NCBI GenBank assembly: GCA_023055355.1
Contig: JALJCS010000004.1
Coordinates: forward strand, 25,146,744-25,210,743
Direction: 5' to 3'
Length of the DNA: 64,000 bases
From: Agelaius tricolor
Taxonomy: Eukaryota; Chordata; Aves; Passeriformes; Icteridae
The notes beneath the pieces are model-generated. The model was given only the letters and a program-made list of their open reading frames with translations, was not told where the DNA came from and did no database searches. The position numbers and the translations under genes are program-made. Position 1 is the first letter of the stretch, and each line of letters opens with the position of its first letter. Positions 1-13,540 of this stretch are shown one piece after another.

Positions 1-1261
1 GCTCTCTCTGGCTTTAGTAATTTAATCAGTGACATACAGAGATGGGATAAACATAAAATCTTTGTCATATATAGCTTCAGCTTAAAACATGTATCCTGTA
101 ATTGGCAATTGTATTTCAGCAAACCTGTCTGTTGGAAAAACCACATATTGTCTGGAAGTGTCAGTATTTCAATCCAGTATTATAAATTTTTGCTAGTTGT
201 CACTGTGTTATGAGCTCAAAACCTAAGATAAGCTATTCTTGCTGGAAAGGTCTTCATGAATACCAGCAGGGGGGAGTAAGGATACCTTTCTTTATATAAA
301 TTATTTTTAAATGAATAATATATGCTGCTTAAAATACTGGCCTAAATTTGAGAATACTTTGAAATTAATAATTTTAAAAAATCTGGTTATCTTGATCTTT
401 TCTGCATGGAATGTGGCAGGATTTTTTGAGATACTTATCTTCCAAAGGCTTTCTCAGTATATTTTTCTGAAAACTATCACGTTCCCTTTCCTTGTAAAAG
501 CTTTTGGTTAGAGTCTCTCTGTGTCCAGCTTAGAAGGCAACAGGTCTTAGAATTGTTTTCAAAATGTTTAGGATTCCCTCAAGTATTATTTCTTACATAT
601 GTCCTTAGTGGTTGGAAAAAGGAGGTTATTCCAGCTAAAAAGTATTGAGCATGATACTTCTTGGTTTTGGCTGCACATAGAAAAGGGGGGTTCCAGAAAG
701 CAAACTTGTTGCAATGCCCATTTTTCCTAGGACTTGTTTCTGTCTGTTGTTTGCTGTTAGATTTGGTTCTGGATTTTTTCAGCAGGTTCCTGGGTTAGCT
801 GTCATACAACAGCCACTTCTCTATACTCACAGAAGGGTCTCTATGCTGTTGCATGTTGAACCTGACTGATTAGCCCATATGAGCAAAAAGGCAGAAAAGA
901 CAGTAATTTTTTAAGTACACTCAGATTTGTGTTTTGTGTAATTTTTGATCCCCCTTTAATTACTGAGATAATTGATCCTGTCCTAATAGGAACGTCTCTG
1001 AACACAAATTCTGTTTTAAAATTCAGGTCAGTTTATGCTGACTCACTTTGTCCCTCACTTACCTAACCTGACTTCTTAACTGTTGGCACTTACTTAGGTC
1101 TTAATGGCTGGTTTTAATAACAGAACCTCATTTTTTATTCATTTTCCAAGAAAATTCACTTCTTGGAAATGAGAAGACTCTTTTTCTTGAGCAAAAAACT
1201 TGCTCAGTTTATCAAAACATCTGGGTTGACTTGATTGAAATTAGTAGGTACCTTCACAAAG
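1..1261. other. intergenic, no gene seen
   Basis: AT-rich sequence with short open frames only. I see no splice-bounded exon, RNA gene or recognisable repeat before the CR1 piece that follows. Confidence 0.6.
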
Positions 1262-1540
1262 GTACAAGAGCATTTAGTGACAGGACAACGTGGGGAACAA
1301 CTTCAAAGTGAGAGCAGATTTAGATTAGATATTAGGAAGAAATTCTTTACTGTGAGGGTGGTGAGGCACTGGCACAGGTTTCCCAGAGAAAATGTGGATG
1401 CCCCATTCCTAGAAGTGTTTATGGCCAGGCTGGACGGAGCTCTGACCAACCTGTTCTAGTGGAATGTATTGCTGCAGGGTGTTTGGAAATAGATGATCTT
1501 TAAGGTCCCTTCCAACCCAAGACATCCTATGATTATATGA
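1262..1540 (+). mobile_element. CR1 LINE 3'-end fragment
   Basis: A 5'-truncated copy of the CR1 non-LTR retrotransposon in sense orientation. The stretch 'ctttactgtgagggtggtga' followed by 'ggcactggcacagg' is the typical CR1 3' region. The end 'aaggtcccttccaaccc' and then 'cctatgattatatga' is the CR1 3' terminus with its degenerate ATTCTATG-type tail. Only the non-coding 3' end and the last part of ORF2 are present, so the copy is dead. The 5' limit is approximate. Confidence 0.85.
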
Positions 1541-3279
1541 AACTCAGATGTGAAATAAGACATAGTTTCTTACTGTGTAATAATAAGTGATAGAACCCAC
1601 TGAACAAAGGTAGATATTTAATTTCTATATGCTTTTTGGGGCAGCATTGTTTATTTATGTGTAGTCTAAAGAAGGCAATATGAGCTAATAACTTCTCTTG
1701 GCTTCAATATCTATGATTAAATCCAACGTTTAGCTCATTTATTTTATAAAATAGGTCCACTCAATTGGTATCTAATCGGTCCTCTGAGCACTGACTGGAA
1801 ATGCATAACACTGAGCCAAATTACTTTGTTATTTTATCTATGCTGAACAGAAAGATAGAAGTTAGACCTTGTCAATATTCATAGGGTGTTTCTTGCTCCT
1901 TGTTGAATCTCAGAGATACTGCTGGAAATGGGCATGATCCTACAAAGCTGAACACAAGAGAAACAGGACACAAGAGAAAAGGAATTGGAGTCAAGGAAAA
2001 CATAAACATTATCATTCTATTGCTGTTTTTGTTTAAGAATTAGAGAAGCAACAATTCTTACACTGGGGGAGTACAAAATGCTTTCTGGGAAGGGAGTAGA
2101 AATGTGGCTGGGAGCTACTGTTGTGAGGATCTTTGGCTAAGAGCCCAGGTGTCTGGGAGCTACATGGCATTAGTTAACTCACTGTAAATACGGGGGGGTG
2201 TTTCTTCCTGAGATTTAACCACAAGTCTCTCTGTTGCTTGACTGTAGCTTTCTCAATACTTTGTCCTTTGACTTTACCCCTTTTCTAGCAATTTCTTCCC
2301 TGTTAACACTTGTTCTATAATCTCAGTGACAGCGGTATGTCCTCAATCATCCAACTCCATGAGGATATATATGAGGGGGAAAACTCCCTCATATACAACA
2401 TACGACAACAAATATTTTACAACATCCTTGCTTATCCTATTAAGCAAGGATATTATACAAGAATCCTTGACTATATACTAATGAAGACTAGGTTTTCTGT
2501 GTCTGCAGAGACAGATGTCTTAATGCAATCTGAGTGAGACCTGTTAACTCAGGTTGTGACTCCACAAAAACTTCAAGCCAATGGAGGAGGCCAAAAAGCT
2601 CAGGTTTAGATTTTTTGTGGCTCCACGGATGTCACAAAGACATCAAAACAAATGCTTTGATTTACTAGCAAAACAAAGACATCGGTAAGAGCACCCCCTT
2701 CCCAAGCCACTCAGTCTGCCTAAAGAGTTCTTCAGAAAGTACCTTTGAAAAGTGGTTGGAGACTCATAGTAGTTCTAGTCACAGTGGAAGCTGGCAAGTA
2801 CTGTTTGATGTGTGAGGCAGCAGGTAGAGTTGCCTTATCCAGACAGTTTGGGTTTCTATAAAAAAACCTATTTACATTTGGTGTAAGTGAACTTAAAAGC
2901 TTAGCGGATTAAGTAAAGTCCACTCTTAAGATTTTAATCCTGGAAGCACTTATCTGAGACCCTATCTCAACAGGAAAAATAATCACTCAGTGTGACTAAT
3001 GGAGTTTGGTCCCATGTTCCAGAGCATATGCAAATACAGCAAATGGGTGTGTATGTTTGATTTTGTTTTTTCCTTTCACGGTTTCTTTTTCATCTGTTAG
3101 GTGCCTTATAGGGAAAAGGATGGGAATTGAGATAGGACAATAGACTATGTACAGAGGCTGGTTTGTACATAGTAGAATATAGAATAGAATAGAACAACAT
3201 AAATAGAATATTTGACCCTATTGGAGTGTCCCAGAGTACAGAAGTTCTCTTGCAGGATTCTGCAGGTAAACAGGTACAT
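1541..3279. other. intergenic, two short hairpins only
   Basis: No coding exon recognised. Two adjacent short inverted repeats occur. Positions 2368-2377 pair with 2386-2395 (10 bp), and 2424-2434 pair with 2441-2451 (11 bp, 6-nt loop). The 75-codon open frame that overlaps them has no sign of being a gene. Confidence 0.5.
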
Positions 3280-3373
3280 GAATGCTGAAGTCTTTTGTGT
3301 TCAAATGACAACACTATTAGCTCATTCCTGAGCTAATAGTGTTGTCATTTGAACACAAAAGACTTCAGCATTC
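3280..3373. repeat. perfect palindrome, 45-bp arms
   Basis: Bases 3280-3324 are the exact reverse complement of 3329-3373, with a 4-nt centre 'ttcc'. All 45 pairs match, and pairing stops abruptly on both outer sides (t3279 against c3374). It has no transposon-like ends or obvious target duplication. It is either a recent fold-back duplication or template-switch event, or a library or assembly artefact. A single long hairpin RNA would form if it were transcribed. Confidence 0.9.
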
Positions 3374-6300
3374 CGAGAGGTCTCTCTGTTCAAGTTTTCT
3401 ACCTCCTGCTTGAGAAAGCTAGAGGGAATGACCTTGTAACATATTTCTGGCATCAGATGAGTGAGAAATGTGGTTGGATATCTCCCTACGCTACCGTACC
3501 CATTGGCTCTGGAGTGACTCAGTCTTTCATCTTTCCGAAGTAAATAAATAGAGTTCTCTGCAGCTTACCATGGGTGGTGGTTTCACTCATGACCTTAGAA
3601 GTTTGTATTCTCTTTGCTTCATGTATTGGAGCATGTATTCACTCTTTTCAGAGGAGTAACTGCTCATTGTACTTTTTTTTTCCCCTGAATCTTTGTTTCG
3701 GTTCTCCACTTCTTTCCTAAATTTGTAACATATCACATAACAAAGAGAAAGCCTAGGTGTATGATCAAATCAGTGCCATTTGATGGCAAAATGTGCAGAT
3801 ATATTCCAGATGCATGCTGTTAATTTATATCTTTTCAGGCAACAGAAAAATCTAGAGCATATCACAAAGGCACAAGTAATATACTAAGGCCCTGTATTTC
3901 CACTTCTTCCCCCAGGATTTTAACTACCTCTTATGAATTCCTTAATCTCTCTATGCTAATCATAATATTATAAAATTTATATTTTCTGTAGCATTGTGTG
4001 ATATCAGGATAAAAACATGTCAAAAGTGTTAATTGTTTTTATAATTTTATGTTACTAATGACTAACTAAAAAACCTAGTACTCAAACAGCAAAATATTTC
4101 TCTGCTAGAACAGTGTTTTCAGACTTCATTTAACTGTTCCAAAGGTTTATAACTATGGAACATTGCAAAGCCCTGTGAAAATTTTGTTTCAATTGGAGAT
4201 AATCCAAGCACATACAAACAAGATTTTCCTCAAATTATCTGAAAGCAAAAATTATTTTACAAACAGAATGAGTAATGGCAATAATAAATATATAGTTAGC
4301 ACTGGGTGAAAAACACATGAATTAGTTCCAAAACAATTGCCCGATAAAGTAATCAGCCTTGCTAACATGTTGCCCAAGCACAAGTGGATGTAACTGGAGC
4401 ATGGCCTGTTAGGCTATGATTTTTGTTATGTTGACTATATTTAAAACAGTAGAGTGATTAATACTTGATATAGAGCTTTAAAGGCTCATAACTGCATACT
4501 GTTGTATAGCAGCAGAAGCTATTCCTCTGGTGTTTTACATTACAAGCATATATAAACAATTTAGTGCATGGATATTAATATCAATCAATTTCAGAATAGC
4601 TGTGTACTGTAGCATAAAGTCTAAAATTGCTTATTTATACACTAAAATACATACGTTTCCCAAAAAAATAGGTTTTCCTATTTGCAAAACTGTAGAAATA
4701 GAAGGGTTCCTTACCGTATTTAAAAAAAAAAAAGGCAAAGGAGCTTGACTGTGATTAGAATCTGGATAACTGGATCACAAGTGTCTTAATAAGAAATCAG
4801 TATTGTGTATTCCACAATTTCATGTATTTCTATTATGAGTTTACTGAGTTTTTCTAAACATGACATTTTGCAGAAAAATTTAGTTGGAGTAGCTGATTTA
4901 GGTACAGCAAGATTTTTTCTTAATTCTGAGCAAGCTAAGAATCTTTAATGGCCTATTAAATGTAATTTTGTTAGGACATGTTAATCTACTTTTTAGGGTC
5001 TACTCATTCCTCTTGTCTATTTAATGCTGGTTTTCCTCTCATCTCTGTGGTTGTGGTGGGTTTTTTTTTTTGTTGTTGTTTGAGGTTTTTTTAATGTTTT
5101 TACATAAATTCTTTGGAATTTCCATTTCAGCTGTATTCCTGTCTTTCATAGAAAATTTTTAGCTAAGACCAAATCTAAGTCCCCATACTTGGTGACTTAG
5201 TATCTAGAACCAGAAGCACATATCGTTGGACTAAAAGGTGTACTATTGAAGGTAATCTGTGTATATATTAGTAAAGGTATGGATAATTTGAGTATTATAA
5301 GCCTGAGAACAGAATTTTTTTTTTTTTAAAAAAGACAAACTTTTATTTCACAACTGCCTTAGTAATTTATGGTGCTTTGGGAAATTTTTTTGTAGCTTAT
5401 TACATATTGCAGTGTTCATAGGATTATTCAAACTGGACTACTTGGTATAAGAATCCTTCTTATCCAGCCTAAGGTACCTTCACACTGTTTTTCTCAAAAT
5501 GTGGAAAAAAGGTGTTTTCAGTTACGCCCACTGGAGTAAATACAGAATTTTTGCATGTCTACATTAAAAAACCAACCACCAACCTGATCTGCGGGATGTC
5601 ACTGAATTGATCTGATGGCCTGTGCTGCAGGTTTGTACCTAGTGAAAGAAAACCCCATACCTGCAAGTACCTAATGAATTAGTGCAGAGATCTTTGAGTG
5701 GCATGTGTGAAGGACTTTGGTTTTATCTGGAGAATGCATATTACATGAGTAATTGGTACAGTATGGAACAAAGCTTCAGCAATCAAAGCATGATATAAGG
5801 TCTTCACCAGTGTAAATTCAGGCAGTTCACTCAAGTGCTGCCAGTCTTTACACACAAAGGGCCTTTCCCATTATTTAATATACAAATGCAGCAATACTCA
5901 GAGCATTTACTGTTCTTTGGAAACTACCATGATGCCATTGATCGAGTTACAAGGACAACAAAAATCCATTAGCTGTTGAATACATGAGGTAAAATTGCTG
6001 GTGTTTCTCACTTATTGCTGCTGTAAGTTCTACTTATAGTGTTATTTTGATAGAATTATGTTTATTACTTTGATGCACCCTATTCAGTTTTGTCTCCAAA
6101 CAGTGATGTAGCAAATAGGAAGCGTATGGAAAAACCTCTTCCTTTCTGACCATTAGGTGGAGCTAAAAATCTCTTATACGGGAAAGTTATTTGATTTCGT
6201 TCCATCAAATTGTCTCCACCTCTATTTGGTTTTGTTGTGTTTTCAGTTCTCCCTGACAGAGAGTGGCAGTATTGTATAATCTCCTTTCAGGAAATTTCAG

Positions 6301-8042
6301 ACACTAGCTTTGTTACTAAAAAGCTGAAAATTTTCAAAAGTTCAGCAATAAAATCATCATAATGAAGGCTTCCCTAATTATGTCAAGCTTTTAAGTTAAA
6401 CGAATGTTTAAGCACTTTACTGGGTTGTGTCTTACATATTCCTTATATGTCTGGATTGCTACACTAAAATATCTGGTTATCTGGTCCTGTTTATCACATG
6501 GACCCTAAATACCTAATTACCTATCTTTCTGATGACAATTTTTAAAATTTTTAAAACCAGCTAAAATTTGTGATCTGGGAGGTCCTGATACTTAAACATA
6601 ATTCGAATGTGTTGTGTTCTGCTGGTGTTGCATGGACTTTCTTTAGGCAGAGTGCTGCTACACACAGATACAATTAAAACGGGAGTGCAAATGTCTTAAT
6701 TTTATTTGTAATTAACAGGGCATGCAGCTGTCGTGACCTGAGGGAGGAAGGCAACAACTTGTGGTTTATAGGATTTATTCTTCTTTGTAATGAGGGAAGG
6801 AACACAAGAGATTCTACACATGTTAGCAATAGTGTGATTTTTGGAGGAAGAGGAGGAAAAGTATTCCAAATTACAGCTACTCCTTCTGGAAGTCTGTAAA
6901 TAAGTTTGTGGTTATTATAAATAGACAAAGCTGCTGTTTGCATTCTATTTTGTTTATATTCCACTGAGATATTTTGAATAATTCCTGCATGTTCCTTCAT
7001 ACTGTCCTTCACACTATGTATAAGGTTCTCTAAAGATTTTGTAATTTTTTTAATGATGTAGTATTCATAAGAAGGTTTTTAAAATTGTGGTTAATAGGCT
7101 AAACTTTAATTTCTGTTGTGACACATGTTTCTTTCCAAATCTAATATAAAACACAAAAGCCAGTATTCTTTTAATTTGTTCAATTAATTGTTTTCATTTT
7201 TAACAGTCTGTAAACTGCAAGCCATAGAATACTGTTAAATTGGCTAGATGATACTTGTAAGGCAGAAGCAAATCTTATAACTGGTTTTATGGAGGAGAAA
7301 ACACTTTTTTTTTAGCAAATAAAATGTTATTTCTGTGGTATTTAAGGGACAGAAATAATAACCCATCACTTGCTGTAGTAGCACCTAATACTGTTTTCAC
7401 TGAGAAGATAATTGCAAGCTTTGATGGTTGTCACTGTTTTGGAGACTGATTCTCCTGAGTGAAACTGTCCTGGTTAATTGTCTCAGTTCATTGAGGGCTC
7501 TTGTAATCTATAAGAGTCTCTCCATGCCTCTTGTCTTAGTAAAATCTAGTGTGTTTAAGGAGTCTTGAAAAGTCAGGAGGAATTTTGTGTAGTTTAGGTT
7601 GATGTTGCTTGACCTCTAAGAATGGGTTTTCACAGTAGCCACATGACTAGGGCTGGCCATCCTTTAGTATTTAATAAGAATAACAATGTTTTTTAGATGA
7701 AAATGAGTAGTTACCCAGAGAATGACATAATTTTTTTAGAATTAGAATATGGTATGTTAATCTTACTACTCAGCAGATCTGTATAAATTTAACAGGAATT
7801 AAGTTTTCACTTCAATTATTATTTTTGTGCTGAACTGGGCAGCACTTTTTGTCATGTTACTATGGTTATGGGTTTCTTATATGTCTTATGCAACATGGTA
7901 TGCTTACTTCTAAATAATTTCTTCTAGAATGACTGTTTCACTCTTGTACATCTAGTTCATATGTTGTATGTGGAATTGTACACCAGATCTCATACTTTCA
8001 TATGAAACTGTGATCGGACTTGTGTTAGTGACAGGTTTTATG
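3374..8042. other. intergenic, no gene seen
   Basis: About 4.7 kb of AT-rich sequence with homopolymer runs, for example T-runs near 5050-5100 and 5310-5330. Open frames are short and have no splice-site context. I recognise no repeat family here. Confidence 0.5.
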
Positions 8043-8420
8043 CTGTGTATCAGTACTGGGTTTGCCTGGCAAAGTTTTGGTAGCAGGGGATCTGCAGGGG
8101 GAGCTTATCTTCTCTGATAAGCTCCTAGAAGCTTCCTCAATGTCTGACAGAGCCAATGGCAGACAGCCCTGAGAGGAACCTGCTACTGGCCATGGCCAGT
8201 CCCATCAACAATGGTGATAATGCCTCTGTGATAACGTAGTATTGAGCAGAAATAACAGCAGTAGAGAAGAACAGGGAGAGAATATGTGAGAGGAACAGCT
8301 CTGCAATCACCAAGGTTACTGGAGAAGGAGGGGGAAGAGGCACTCCAGGCTCCAGACCTTGGACTCCCCTCCAGCACATAGTGCAGATCCTCGTGAGGCA
8401 GCTTGCAGTCATTCTGCCAC
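8043..8420. mobile_element. ERV LTR-like repeat
   Basis: The segment opens with 'ctgggtttgcctggcaaag' and 'ttttggtagcagggg', continues through a short hairpin (8100-8109 pairs with 8116-8125) and a run on 'gccaatggcagacagccc'. I remember this as a high-copy neoavian endogenous-retrovirus LTR or internal segment. GC content is clearly above the flanks. I could not define the ends or a target-site duplication, so limits and orientation are uncertain. The open frames on both strands inside it look like by-products of the repeat. Confidence 0.5.
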
Positions 8421-8476
8421 AAGTTACAATAACTGAAGATTGAGAAAAGTCTGTGAAATTTGCTGGTCAACATGGT

Positions 8477-8574
8477 AAGGACAGCAGAACAGAGCAGCAT
8501 TTTACTCACTTGCTAAGGTCAGTAGAACAGAACAACATTTGCTCTTATCAAGGACAGTAAAACACAACAGCACA
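8477..8574. repeat. degenerate tandem repeat, 3 units
   Basis: Three successive units of about 25-38 nt share the core 'aaggacagcagaacagagca' and its variants (8477, 8515 and 8550). The third unit is shorter and more diverged. It lies directly after the LTR-like segment and could be internal sequence of the same element. Confidence 0.55.
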
Positions 8575-9639
8575 AGTTTGGAGAAATAAATAAAGTATGT
8601 AACCCAGGCAAACAGAAGTAATGCAAAACACAAGCAGGATGCCAGCTCAGCTCTGGCTGGCAAAGTAGAAGTTGCGCAAAACAATGATATTGCACTTACT
8701 CAGAAGCAGAGGTCAAGGAACAGCCACATAGAAAGGACACTGGACATTGAATATAGATCCCAAAGAATCAGATAAAGACTTCCACTAAAGGGGTGTGATT
8801 ATGTCAAATAAAGTCAAGCAAGTGGGGATAGTTAATGAATATATAATCAGTGTGTATGATAAAAACTCTGTTCAATCAATGCTTGGTGCACTCAAATGGA
8901 GAAAGGGTCCCCCAAGTGACCAGCATGCTTTCTAATACTCAAGACTGTATTGGAAATTTTCTATCCAGTCATTATCAAACATACTAAGGAATTAGAAGAG
9001 CTTGGTATTCCCAAGGTTTTTGTTTTTCTGGTCTTCAGAATATTTGTTTGCATCCAGTAATAGAGTTAAAAATTAAATTCTAAATTACATGAAGTTATAG
9101 AGATGAAAGTTACCAAAAATATAGAGTCTGCTTTAAAACTGTATTCTTCAGAGTATAGATGTCTTCTTTATTCCTGCTCATATGATTGTCAAAGACACTC
9201 ACGAGTTTGAGAAACTATAAATTCCACTTAAATACAGAAAAGTTCACCAGTAACTTAGTGACACAAAATTCATGGCAAACATCTACACTAAGTTCCTATT
9301 TTTTTTAAAGTAGACATGGATACTTTTTTTAAAGTATACCTCTAATGCCCAAATCTGTTTTTGTTTTTAAATATTTAGCATAGGACAATGCTTTTATAAA
9401 TGATGTGGAATTTATTCAGGAATATGTTAGCTAAGTGTTTGTCCATGAGAAGACATTGCTCACATCCATTTAAAAATGAATGCATTGCTCACATCCAATA
9501 TGAATTTAGTAAATATATGTATAAAACTAAAATTGCTTACTTACAAACAGCCTTGGCTTGTGATAGATCCACTACCTAAACAATTTTGCTAGCAGAGGGA
9601 CTTAGAGGTACATTAAATAACAACTGGTGGAGGAAATCC
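8575..9639. other. intergenic, no gene seen
   Basis: Nothing coding is recognised. A short local direct repeat is visible around 9445-9500, where a phrase reading 'cattgctcacatcca' occurs twice. Confidence 0.45.
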
Positions 9640-10422
9640 AAGTGAAGTTACAGCAGTAAGCAGAATTAAGAGGCCAGTGGAATGAGGTTAAACAAGGCCA
9701 GGTGCTAGGTCTTTCCCTTGGGGCACAACAACCCCATGTAACACCACAAGCTGAAGAGGCAGTGTGCCTAGAAAGCCTCCCAGTGGGAAAGGACCTGGCA
9801 GTGCTGGGGACAGCGGCTGAACATGAGCCAGCTGTGTCCAAGTGGCTAAGAAGGCCAATGGCATCCTGGATTGTCCCTCTGTGCTTGGCACTGGTGAGGC
9901 TGCACCTCAGATCCTGTGTCCAGTTCTGGGCCTGTCACTCACTGTGGGACAGACATTGAGGGGCTGGAGCATGTCCAGAGGAGGGCAATGAGGCTGGTAA
10001 AGGGTATGGAGCGCAGATTTTATGGGGAGCAGCTGAGGAAACTAGAGCTGTTAAACCTGGATGAAAAGAGGCTCAGGGGAGACTTTATCACTATCTATGA
10101 CTTCCTGAAAGGAGGTTGTAGCAAGGTGGGAATTGGCCCCTTCCCCTAGGGCAGCTGGTGACAGGATAAGGGGAAAAGGCCTTAAGTTGCACCAGAGGAG
10201 GTTCAGGTTAGACAAAAGAAGGAATTTCTACCTGAAAGGGTTATCAAGCATTGGAATGAGCAGCCCAGAGAGGTGGTGGAGTCACCATCTCTGGAAGTGT
10301 TTAAGAACTGACTGGAATACTGCTTAGCGAAATGGTTTAGTTGTCATGATGGTGTTTGGTCAAAGGTTGGACTCAATGATCTTGGAGGTCTTTTCCAACC
10401 TTAATGGTTCTATGATTCTACA
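9640..10422 (+). mobile_element. CR1 LINE fragment
   Basis: A sense-oriented, 5'-truncated CR1 covering the end of ORF2 and the 3' terminus. Landmarks are 'cctctgtgcttggcactggt', 'tgcacctcagatcctgtgtc', 'gggctggagcatgtccagag', and the terminus 'gatcttggaggtcttttcca' followed by 'ttctatgattcta'. Several frameshifts split ORF2 into short frames, so the copy is inactive. The 5' limit is approximate. Confidence 0.9.
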
Positions 10423-12989
10423 TCAAAAAGCAAGGAAAGAAATTTACTCATATTGAATTACATATGTACTTTTAAGCTTTGTGAGAAAAGCTTGGAAGAT
10501 TAGTACTGAGTTAAGACTATCAATAGAAAAATGCTGAAAAGCTGATAAAGCCATAGCTGCTAAGAAGGAGGAAGATTAATAGGTTTAAGAATTGTATACT
10601 TAGTGACCATAACTGTCCACAGGTCACACCCACTCATTTTTTATTCAAATATAAATACCCTAGAGTTTGTCTAGAAGCCAACAAACCTGAGCAGTTTGAG
10701 TAAGTTCATAAGGGTTGTCTTTGAAAGAGGGATAAGAAAGTGAGCATGAAAGTGAAGTCATTCTACAAAAGCAATAAAAGACTGTGAGGCTGTTCCATCT
10801 GAGGGAACAGAGTACATCAAAGCTATTCAGTTGCATGTACTCTCATGGTTTATACTGATGCTGAGCTTACAAATATGAGCCATTTTACAGCATGATGCTT
10901 TATTTTTGTATTTTGATTCAGATCTGAATGAACCATTATCTGCCAATAACATAAGAAAGTAGGATTTTTTTTTTTTGTCCAGAAAAGGACTGACATAAAA
11001 GAGTGGCCTCCAACTCTGAGAGATTTATTCAGTGCCTGTTGGAACCTCTTCTGCTCATTAAGGGATGTTAGACAGATCACTTGCAATCTAATCCAAAATT
11101 TAGTGAAGTTAATAACAAGTTTCTGATGTATTTTTTAAGTCTGAGAATTAGGACTGTCAGAAGTGAAATGCTTGTTTAATAATAACAATTTTAAAAAGCC
11201 CTTTTGCTCCTAATTAAGTTTTCCTACACTTTATTAATTATTGGTGCAAAATCATTCTGAATATCATTATTATTTCATGTTATTAGCATAATTTCCATGA
11301 GGAGGACCATGTTTTGTGCTTTAAATAGTGTATAATACATTTGAGAAGATTATGTGGTTTTGGAAAGTTATAATTTTTTCTTTTGGATTACATTTTCAGA
11401 TGTCACTGTAAGTGGTTCCAAAATTTCAAAGTTCTTATGGAGCAATAGCACAGAGCTGGGGTGGGTTTTTTTGTTTGTTTTTTTGGCTTTCTTTTTCTTC
11501 GTTTTTTTCTCAGCTGCTATAAGAAATATTATATATCTAAAGGAAGCCATGATGTCTGTTTTCTGACAGAAGCTCCATAATTTTGCAGCTTTATCAGAAA
11601 GAGAGCTTTATAAATAGGCCATAACGGGATTTAGCAAAAAGTGAGGTATTGACATCAATTATTTAGAGGAATAAATTAATGGATTTCTGCTACCTGGCTA
11701 GATCTGTCCTTACTATTTGTGTAAATGTAGTTACTGATCAGAGGGATGAGCAAGTAAAAAAAAAAAGGAGAAGATACCCTAATTTGTGAATCTGTTGTCT
11801 TTCCTTATTTTTAAAATCAAGGGTGTTGGTTTTGCTACAAAAGACTACGAATATACAAAAAGAAAGGAAAGAGAAACTAGAGGAAAGGTCAAAGATGAAG
11901 TATTTAGCAATTCTGGTAAATACATACAGCAGTCTGGCAATCTTTCTGTCTGTCTGACTCATCCCACTGCATTACAAAATTGAGGGGAAATAGGGACCAC
12001 TGACTTCACTCAGGAAGCTTGTTGTCTGCTGACTCACTGACTCACTATTGTTCACTTTGAGAAAAAGTGGTTCCATATGAGAAGAATACTTCACAATTAG
12101 CTGAATTGTTCTGAGGAAAGTCAAGGAAAAAGACACCGAGGTTTTTAGTATAAAGGAATAGGTTTTAACTCCACATGATATGGGGTTTTCTTCTGGTTTT
12201 TTTAGAGGCAGCCTAGCTAGAACAGAAATGCTGACTAAGCCAAAAGTATACTTGCTTAGTGCAGATAAAACCTGATTGTGACAAAGTATGAAAAGTTGAA
12301 GAAACACAGGCTTTTGGTAGATATCAAGAAAAAGGCTAGAGATAATTTTGTAAGTAAAGCTTAAAGTAGGTTCCACTTGCTTAAGGCACTAAAGAGAGAT
12401 ACCTCCCTTATAGGGAGATGTCTGCAGGTGTTTGGAAAGTAGTTACCCTGGAACTCTCCCACTGCTGGATTAGGAAGGGCATGGCTATTCAAATGGCTCT
12501 TTGCATGCCTTCAGATGCAGTGCCTGCTTCCTGGGATTTGAGTGAAAAATCACTTGTTGAGGTCTCTAATTGTTCATTCTTATGTGATGCTAGCAGCAAT
12601 TTAATGAAATAATTGTTAGTGCTTATCTGTCATAATTCTTGTTTGAAAGAGCAGTTAGCACTATTTACTTACTAAGCAGTAAGTTGGGGTGAATTTATAA
12701 ATCTATTGTCCTAATCTCTTGAAGGAAGAGACATACTGTTACCTTTTTTAGCAGGCATGGAGTAACTTAGCAGAATTAATTTCTGCTTTCTCTTTGTATC
12801 ATCTTCTGCTTTTAAACTTCAATACAGAAACCTTAAGTATCTGGCAGAAGAAGGAAAAAAAAATCAAAGAAATCTGGAAAGAGCAAGAAGTTGGCTTGAC
12901 AGAAATAAGAAGAGCTCTCAGCCCTTGAGTTACGTTTTTTTTCTCCTCTCAGTGGTTGTTGGTTACTGGAGCTATGAAATTCACTTGTT
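10423..12989. other. intergenic, no gene seen
   Basis: AT-rich with T-rich and A-rich runs (about 11460-11510 and 11755-11766). A minus-strand open frame of 134 codons at 11972-12376 has no recognisable domain or splice context. Confidence 0.5.
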
Positions 12990-13540
12990 TAAAGGGCCCT
13001 GAGACCTCCTCCTGGGGGTTTGGCTCCCTCAGCCAAAATCATTGAGGACTATCCCTTCTCTCTGGTAAGCTTGGAGAGATCCCTCCAAGAGACATTCCTT
13101 GCAGACAGTACTGCAGAAAGTCCTTACCTTCCTGTGGGAACTGACGTAAGGTGCTGCTGTGTAGTGATTGGATCCTACCTGAGATACAGGCAGTACTGCA
13201 TCACAGTCCTGTCCATGCCTGACCTTTAGCCTGCTAATCTGTGTCCAGACCCTTGAGCACAGGATGATGTCCCATCCTGACCTTGGACCTTCCTCATCAC
13301 TATGGTCCTGTCAGGTGATCACTTGTTAATCTTACAGTGCCTGATCCTAACTCTGAGTTGCTGGCTCATATTGCTGGCTTTCCCCAGCCCTGTCTCATGA
13401 CCTTGACCTTGCCTGATGTCCTGGGCTCTGGGCAAACTTCTGGGGTCTCCTTCAGCACCCAGCTCCCCTCCCTTATGGAGTGGCCAGCCTGTGCAGCATG
13501 GGGAGCTCAGACTTTCTTGAACTCACAACCTGGTTAGCCT
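12990..13540. other. GC-richer block, possible old repeat
   Basis: About 550 bp clearly richer in C and G than its flanks, with repeated 'gacctt' and 'tgacctt' phrases (13210-13420). The composition and absence of a sustained frame suggest an old LTR or other interspersed repeat. I cannot name a family or find its ends. Confidence 0.3.
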
